DNA from: Hydractinia symbiolongicarpus
Taxonomy: Eukaryota; Cnidaria; Hydrozoa; Anthoathecata; Hydractiniidae
DNA length: 64,000 nt
Direction: 5' to 3'
Assembly (NCBI RefSeq): GCF_029227915.1
Contig: NC_079884.1
Coordinates: forward strand, 15,932,001-15,996,000
Shown here: positions 45,001 through 54,000 of the stretch, piece by piece
Layout of the letters: each line of letters opens with the position of its first letter
Numbering within the stretch: position 1 is the stretch's first letter
Made by a program: the position numbers and the translations under genes
Notes under the pieces: model-generated
What the model was told of the DNA's origin: nothing
The model's database searches: none
The model's input: only the letters and a program-made list of their open reading frames with translations

Positions 45001-48000
45001 CATGTAGTTCATTGAATGTAGTTAATTTACGAAATAAGGGGGGAAAAGATTCGCAAATTTAAAATTCCTTTTCTAAAATAAATTACAATGAATGTATTTT
45101 GAATCGCAAATTGCGAATTGCTGTTTCGAACCTTGCAAGGGTAGAGAAAAATACAAGAATATAAGAACACTTTTTCTGTCATAATTTTTTAGGGTGGTTC
45201 TCTGGAAGATCAAGATTTGATTGAACTAGGCATTCTTCATTCTGAACATCGAAAGTAAGAATTGCATCTATTAATACCTGTGTTCAAAGTCTACTTATGT
45301 ACCCTTTGAAAGACATTACCATGAAATATACTTATCTAAAAGGATTTTGTACGTATACTATTTAGAAAACTAATTGAAGCATCCAATTTTCTTGACAAAC
45401 CTCCAGTAATTGGTGATGATAACTTTCCGATTCCAACATCAGTTGGAGAATGGCTAACCAAACTGAAACTTGGTGCTTATGAGGAGCGTTTCATTTATAA
45501 TGGTTATGGAAACATTGACCGTGTCAGAGTAATCTGGGAATTGGAACTTGTCACCGTATGTGCTACTAATTTTGTGAACTATCAAATTGAAAAAGCACAC
45601 TGTTTTTTCCTACCTGTGTAGCAAAATTGATCGAAACAACATTTTGATGAACAATATTTACCTTTTTAAGGGAGAGCCCGGATTTTCTTATATATCTTTT
45701 TGAGTCGGAAAAAATTTGTAAATTTTAAGATCTTTTAAAGTAGAAATTTTAATCAGTTTAAAAGAATGTATTAATGTGTATTCTGCATAGGTTCGGATTA
45801 AAACTGATCTTTAAATTTTTGTTCAGGTGCTTGATATAACAACACTCGGCCATCGCAAAAGAATGATCAACTCACTCGGTCGAAGACCGGCGGTTATAAA
45901 ATCTGATATATCTTGGGTTAGTTCTTCCTTAACATCAGTAATATTAAATAGTTAGTTATGGTCCTGACAAGAAAAGTTGCAGTTGTCTGTTTCTATTCAT
46001 ACCGAGTCAGATCAAAAGTTTCTGTCTCCTCGTGTATTTACCTGGGTAGATGTAGACACTGAACTCTTCTGGATATCATTTTTACCAAGCCAATGTTGTG
46101 TAAACGAACTAAGTGCAAAACGTGCAATAGTTTTCCAATAAATGAGTCTGCTCGGCGGGAAATATCTGTTAGTTGCAACTCCACTCTTTTTTAGGCTAAA
46201 AAGTTTGCAGATGCTGATGCTGGTAAAAGGAAGAGTGCTTTCCTTGATAACTCCATGGAATACGCTCAACAGCTATTGAAGACTGCAGAAGGCTTGAAGA
46301 AGGAACGAGTTAGTACAAAAGATTTTGTGGGATTGTGTTTATTGTTGTTGTTATTGTTGTTATTTTTATTGTTGTTGTCGTCATTGTTGCCATTACTAAT
46401 ATTCACCATGACGTGTGTTTCCATACGTTTGTGAATTAAGGCGCAGTGCCAGGCTTACCATGACGTGTGTTTCCATACGTTTGTTAATATAGGCGCAGCG
46501 CCAGGCTTCAAGGGGTGACAGTGTTGATGAACCAGTGTTTAAAGAAGAGCAAGCCGCTACTGAGAGTTCCACTGCTCCGCACAACGTCATTACTACCTCT
46601 CCTCAGACGCAACAAAGTGTCGGCAGGGAACATCATTGGAAGCATAATGCAGACCTGCTATTGTATGAATCGGTGTCCTACAAAACACAGGTGTGAACTT
46701 TTTTATTTTGTCATCGTGGATACAGCAATTTAAGTAACTTACTTTCATTTTTTAATATACTTTCACATTTCTGTTTTAGTACCTTGGTTCGCATCCCGTC
46801 CAAATTGTTAAAGGTGTCTCTTCAACTTTAGATGCGTGTGCAAAAATGAAGGTATGTTTTTTTAGGCAAGGATTTTTTTGGCAATAAATGATGGTTTTGT
46901 AACAGGCATTTCGCTATAAACAACTCTGACAGTAGGTAAGGCAAAAAAACTTTCCGCCTCCTTCACGCGTAGAAGTTGCTCTGATCGTTAATATGCTTTT
47001 AACTTGCTCACTAAACTCCATAAAACACTAGGGCATTAGGCAAAATTATCAAAAATGTTTCCGAAAAAAATGATCCAAATTTGATGTGGTTAGAAAAAAG
47101 TCAAACTGTCAAGAAACCTTTGGGTAATAGTTTTCCGTAATGGAGCAAAATATCTTGTACAGAATGTAATCTAGTAACAGTTATGCCATGTTGACACTGT
47201 TTTCTTCGTGTGAATGCCTCAATTGGTTTTGAGATGCATTCCTTCCACAAAATAAGATCCAAAATGATCTACCGAGTATTGGTTACCTGCAACCTTTCTA
47301 ATATATCTACGCCTGCTATGATTACTAGAAATATGTATTTCCTGAAGGTTGTAACAAACCGAATAGTTGTGAGGCTCCCATTAAAAATAAAAAAAGAAAA
47401 ATAAATTGAAGTATGCGGATTTAAGGTATACTAGGGAATATTTGCCTTCCTGTCAAATTGAAAGAAACCTTTATTCAATTTGGGGTAAATGTTAAAGCCA
47501 CAAGTATTTTTTTGTTTTCATCTCGAACAGTTAAAAAAATGTGGTGAGCTGCTGATAAAAATGAATCATTGAAAATTATAAGAATATAGACAGTTCAAAA
47601 AATGTCGAATCTAATGTCTTCGTTGACAAGCTTATTACATTAAATCTTGTTGGCCATCCATATAGTGAATCTTGTTAAGCATCTGATTATAGTGAATATT
47701 GTCGACAATGTAAATACAGTGAATGATGTTAGCTACAGTAAATACAGTAAATTTTGTTTACCATCTAAAAAAAGGAATCTTGTTGTCTAGGCAATTAGCA
47801 AAAATGTGCACAAGATGCCTACCATATCGTTGTCAATTTCTGTCCGTGGTATTGATTATATTGATTCGAATAGCAAGGTATGTTACCATAATTTTGTTTG
47901 AGGGGACACTCTTCTGTATTAATAAGCCACGCATTGGAGAAGAGAATGAGAAGTAACTTTTGGCAGTATAATTCTTTTCAACAAATTTTCAACATGCTGT

Positions 48001-51000
48001 TACAACGGTCAATGCTTAGTTACATAAATCATTAAATAAAATCTGGCAGTTTTGATATTTATTTTTGATTCTGTGTAATCTTCTACGCAGTGTAGCAAGC
48101 AAACAGGTTTCTAGTTGAAAGTTTGTAACTTTTGTTTTTAGATGATCATCAGTCAATACCCGATTAACCACATTTCATTTTGCGCACAAGATCCTGGTGA
48201 TTCGCATGTCATTGCTTACATAACAAGAGATCAGCACACACGAAAGAACTATTGTCACGTGTTTCGGACAGATTCCGCGGTGAGTTGTATTACATCGTAA
48301 AAATAATTAGCCCTGTGAGGATAATTAGGAAGTTTGTGTAAAGTTTTTATTTTTGTTTTTATTTTTTTCACGAAAGCACATCTTGCATAACTGACGTCCT
48401 GGGACCCTCAGTCGAGTTCGCGCGAATCGAAACCGTGCGAGGGTGTATAAATTTTTCGCTACTGAAATTTAATTCCCTCATTTCTCTCCTCAAGGTGATT
48501 TAATTGTTCAATGATTTAGCTAAAAAAAAGCAATAGCGAAATCTAGTGCGAAATATAGCGTCAATAAAGTTTGTGTTGGGAGAAAAAATGCGTGTTTAAA
48601 AAATTTATGCCTGCCTATAGTGCGAAAATTGCTTATGCAAAGCTCTTTCGTTCACTGTAACAAAACATTGGATGTATAGTATTTTTTCACTTTAGGACTT
48701 GTCTGATGAGATTGTGATGACAATAGGGCAGTGTTTTGAGGTGAGTCTGATAAGACATGATGACTGTGGGCCGCAGCTCATACGACGATTTTTTCAATCA
48801 GCTTTGAAGTCAATTTAGACTCCGGTTGAGATAGATAAACTTCAGTATTTATTGTGATCTGTTTTTTTATTTACCTGAGTTTTGTGTTTATATCAGCTTG
48901 CTTATGAACAACATGTGGCGATGCTGGAGATTAAGAAAACTAAAGAAACGAATGAGGTAAATACAAAATTACATGGTTTTCTATGAGCACATGAAAATAT
49001 AAAAACTGGTTGAGATATATTATATGCATAAAAAATATATACCAACAGTAAATTAATTCTTTAAAAAAATACTATTTCGAAATATATTTTTTTATATATA
49101 GCTGCCTTAGGTGGAATAAATTTAGCGTGGGCAAATTTGTTTCAATTTAGCGGACGACCAATATTACAATATTTCGCGTGAATTAAATTTCGCGAACAAC
49201 CCTTCAAAATTTCGCGTGGTCTTAATTTCGCGAATTTTTTGAAAAAATGGGAATCACGAATCAATTATCGCAAGTTTGGCGTAGATTTGAATCGAGTTTT
49301 GAATAATTATAAGACCAGAGAATGTCGAATTATTTAATTATTAGCAAAAAAATGATCATATCGCACATCCGAGGTAATGTTTTAGTGTGTACCCAACGTT
49401 TTGCAGAGTCGTGGGAAACAGGTTTAATTAAGCAAAAATTCAGAAGATGCAATTCAGAAAACTTTGTGTAGCAACCCTGAATATTAGTTAATTTTTGTTA
49501 AGGGTGTCCTAATTTCCTATTACTTTGATTTCATAATTATGATTATCAAAAAATGATTGTATTATAACCAAGTTCCGTGTTTTAGAAAGCAGCAGAAATA
49601 AAGTCCAAGTCTTCGAAGACTCCAATAATTCCAGAGAGAAAACCAAGAGGTAGGGATTTTTTTTTTCAAGCATGATTTTTTATTGGGAATTCTTTTTTTT
49701 TCGTTTTTATTGAAATTTGTTTTTTTAGAGCCACCTCCCAAACCGATTCCGTATGCCGAAAGAATGATGCTGAAGAATAGTAAGAACATTTCAATCAAAT
49801 TCTTACTACAATCGTCCGTTTACCGAGGATTGTATTGGTTCAGACGTTTTTTCCGTCGTGGAATAAAAAATTTGAACCGATACAAACATTTGAATATTTA
49901 AGACATTTTTACAACGTAAAAAAAATCTTCTGGACTATGTTAGTCAGTTACTGTTCTACGGCTTTAGCCGGTAGAACTTTAAAATGGGCTTCTTTTTTTG
50001 TCGCCGCTTTTCTTATCGAGACTAGTGAAACACGGAAGCGTACCAGTCTAGTGTAGCGGTTCGTAAATTATTAGTTTTTAAATGTTGATAACATCCTAAC
50101 TACCCTGTTAAACGATACCAGGGTGGCCACTCGTCCTTGAAAATCTTGAATGTTCTTGAATTTTATTTGGTCTTGAATTGTTCTTGAAATAGTATTCCAC
50201 TCTGGTTCTTGAATGAGTTTTTACAATTCTATGAAAAATCTTTTTAGAATAGTAAAAAAATGTCTAGTAAAAAAAGTACCAGAATGCATGGAAAAAGCAT
50301 TTTTAATGAAAGTTGGTTGAGCGATGAACAGTTTAAAATTTAAAGTTGAAAAGGGGACCGGATAAACACAAAGCATTGTGTAGACTTTGTAACACAGTGA
50401 TAGACATAACTATAATGGGAAAAAGTGCTTTAGCATCGCATTCTAAGGGCAACAAGCATCAAGTGAATGTGAAAACTATAGTCCAGTTTCTGATCTGTTC
50501 TTCAAAAGTAACCCTCCAAAGCTATCATCAAGCAAAGACGCCTCCCCGCCACTAACAAGATTGATTTAATGATGAGTACATTAGCAGTTTCTCATGCTGA
50601 AATTCGTTGGGCTCTGAAAGTACTAACATCACGTCATTCATTTCGTTCTTGCTTGAATTTGAACCAGCTATTTTGTGTGATGTTCCCTGACAGTGGCATA
50701 GCAAAGTCATTCCAGTTATCAAAAACGAAATGTGCGCACTACATCGTACATGGATTAGCCCCATATTTCATGGAAATCTTGCTCCAAGAAATTAAAAATT
50801 CGCCAACATATTCCACACTTTTTGACGGAAGTTTGAATCATTATTAACAGGAAGAACATGAAGTCCACACACGTTATCTAACCTCAAGGTTTTTCAGGCG
50901 CCCAAATACAGATAATATCTTGCACGAGATTCTTCAAGCAACTGATGCGTTACCCTAGAAATCAATGGTCATGCTTTCCATGGACGGACCAAACACTAAT

Positions 51001-54000
51001 TGGAAAGTTTATGAAAATTTATAATCGCGTCGTACTGAGAAAGAATATCCCCAAATTATTGATGTTGGTTAATGTGGATTACACGTGGTGCACGGAGCCT
51101 TTTAGACTGGCGTAAAAGCAACTGGCTGGAAATTGGAAAAGGTTTTAAAGGCCATGTGGAAGCTGTTCAATGATTCCCCAGCTCGAAGAGATCTATATAT
51201 TCAGTTAAGCAAATCAGATGTTTTTCCAATAATGTTTTGCCAGACACGCTGGGTTGAGGATGAGCCTGTTGCCATCCGAGCAAAGGAGGTTTGGGAAAAT
51301 GTTGTCAATGTTATAAAGCATTATCAAAGCTTGTGCAAATCAAAACAACCACACAAAAACAGTTCGTATGACACCTTGGTCACCCACCACACTGACATGT
51401 TTATGCAAGTAAAGTTACAATTCTTTGTTGATGTAGCCAGCATGATGTCTTCCTATCTGAAGCAATTTCAGACGGATAATCCAATGATGCCATTTGTTTC
51501 GGAAATATTAGAAAATATTATCCGTCGGTTAATGAAGATTTTCATTCGGAAAACCATTTTGATGAAGCTGATTCAGCTTATTCTTTAATTAAAATTGATT
51601 TGCAGAAACGAGAGAATCATTTACCACCGGAACTAGTCAAGTTACCAACTGCCACCAAAACCTTGCTTTCGTCCTTTCAAGCCAGTTTGACAAAGAAGTT
51701 GAAGTTTATAGGAGAATGTGCTGCACTTATTAAAGGTGTTATTGAAAAGCTACAAGAATGATCGCCATTGAAACACCTTTTTGTTCGATCTTTGTCTAGT
51801 CTTGTTCCAAAGAATATGATTGAAAGTAAAAACTGTCTGCTTAAGTTTGAAAAGGTGGTGGACAAGTTTTACACAACAAATCACATCAATTCAAAAGAAG
51901 CGGATAATGCCAAGTTGCAGTTGGAGGAGTTCATCTCAAGACTCGTAAAGATAAGTTTCCTGGCTTTAGCCTTTCTGATAATCGTTTGAATCATTTTTAC
52001 CGCGAGTATTTAAACGTTTCTGATAAATACAAAATTTATGGAAAGTCATGGTGATGGTCTTCACTGTTTCACATGGACAAAGCCAGATCGAGAGAGGATT
52101 CAGCATCAACAAAGAAGTCACTATCGAAAATCTTAAAAACAAGTCACTATGTGCTCAGCGGTTGAAATATGATGCCTTAAAGTGTTGCAAAAAAGATGTG
52201 CATGATATTGAAATCACTGCAAAAATTTTTACATCATGTAAAACAGCCCGTTCTAGGTATGTATTTACCCTTGAAGAAGTCAAAAAATCAAAAGAAAATG
52301 AAGCAGCCAATAACAAGAGAAAGATAATAACATATGAGATTGATAGTGTGAAACACAAACGAATGGAGGTAGATACAATACATGTATTCGATCATTAAAC
52401 AAAGATATGAACAACTGTCTTGACGAGGGTGAGGTTACCCATGACATTGCTATGTTTCTGAAAGCAAATGCATTCAGAAAAGCCATTACAGAGAAAAAAG
52501 TGACAATGGTGGATTTAGATGAGTCTATTAAAAAACTGGAGGAAGATCTCAAAAACTAATAACCTACAAAATACTCGTAGTTTGTTGACATTAATTTGGA
52601 TGGATTATTTATTTGCTTCATATTAGCGTTATTTTGTCTGGTTCATTTTCTAATTTAAAGATCTTCTTATACAAAACAATATATGTTCTATTTTTAATTG
52701 AGAAGTAAAGTTTTATAAAACACAAGAAATAGAATCCTTTGGACCGTTTCCATAATACTGGATAAGTAGATTTTAGAAACGAAAGAGAAGAACACTATTT
52801 ATTGAACTTTGTTATTTTGTGACTTTTATATTCTGTTATTTTTAGTTTTACACTTTTGTTACCATTTAATTCTAGCTTTCTGATAAGTATCTTCAAATTT
52901 GTACACAAAGTAGCTACGTACTCCTAAAACAACGATTTCTGGAACGATATCAACTTTATTATCAAGGTTTCTACATGTCTACATTCTTTTATTTTGTTAT
53001 GCTATATTGATGTATAAAGTCAGTGAATTGATCAAGATATTAGCTTTCGTTGAAGTTGTTAAAAATTATTTTTGTCCTTGAAAACAAATATTTTGTCCTT
53101 GAAATGTTCTTGAATAGTTCTTGGATTTTTTTTAATTTTGAGTGGCCACCCTGGATACAAAAGGTACAAGAGCCTATTATTTTTACAAATAAATCATTTT
53201 GGATTATTATTTTATGTTCAGTTGGTTTTGCCATTTTCATCAAGCTACAAGGGTGGTTTGTTATCTGTTTTTGTAATCTAAAATTTTATGAAGCTAGATT
53301 TGTATTTACTTACAAGGAGTTTCAACAGGCTATAATTACAAGCTCGTGAGCTTGTATTAAAACGCAAATGTGTCCTGCAAGAATGGAAATTTTTGCCTCC
53401 CTGAGCATCGACACGGGAGTAGTCGTGTGTTCGAATCTCCTTGGTAACTATTTTTTATTTTGAATTACTGAATATCGCAAATTTTAGGTGGGGCTTGTGG
53501 TTCTTCCTCTTCCTGTCAGTCACTTTACCCCAGACTGACCCATCGAAAATTGACTTTTCGAGGAATTTTCCGTTCAAGAAGATCTCACAAATCAATTTTG
53601 AAAAATAACTGCGTAGTGCGTAACAAATATTATTCCCTATCTGAATAGCAAAATATGTCGTGTCTAACTTTTGATAGACAGCTTTTTGTAAACTTTATTC
53701 GCGAGGTTGTTTGCGTATATCATACGTCTTGTTCTTTTTAAAAAACGAAACAAAATAAAAATAGTTGTTTTTGTTGATTTTTACTTTTCATGTAGTTAAA
53801 CAGTGTTTACAAACTTGTCTCATTTTTCCACTTTCATATTTTTCTTTTGTCCTTTGCTGTGCCAGTTGAAATAATTATTAATAACGTGATCACTTTTTCT
53901 GCAAAATTGGAGAACTAAAGTAAATACTCCCCATGGAGTTTTTGGAATAAATCAGTAATACGCCGTAGAACTTCCTGCTGAAACGGCTAGTTTATTAGTA

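Noticed and set aside
44935-45005. tRNA or SINE head (CAGTAGCGCAGTAAAGC)
   Set aside because: The B box is poor and the arms do not pair into a cloverleaf.
53340-53460. tRNA gene, because of TGTGTTCGAATCTCC
   Set aside because: Only a B-box-like phrase. I could not pair an acceptor stem or find a proper A box.
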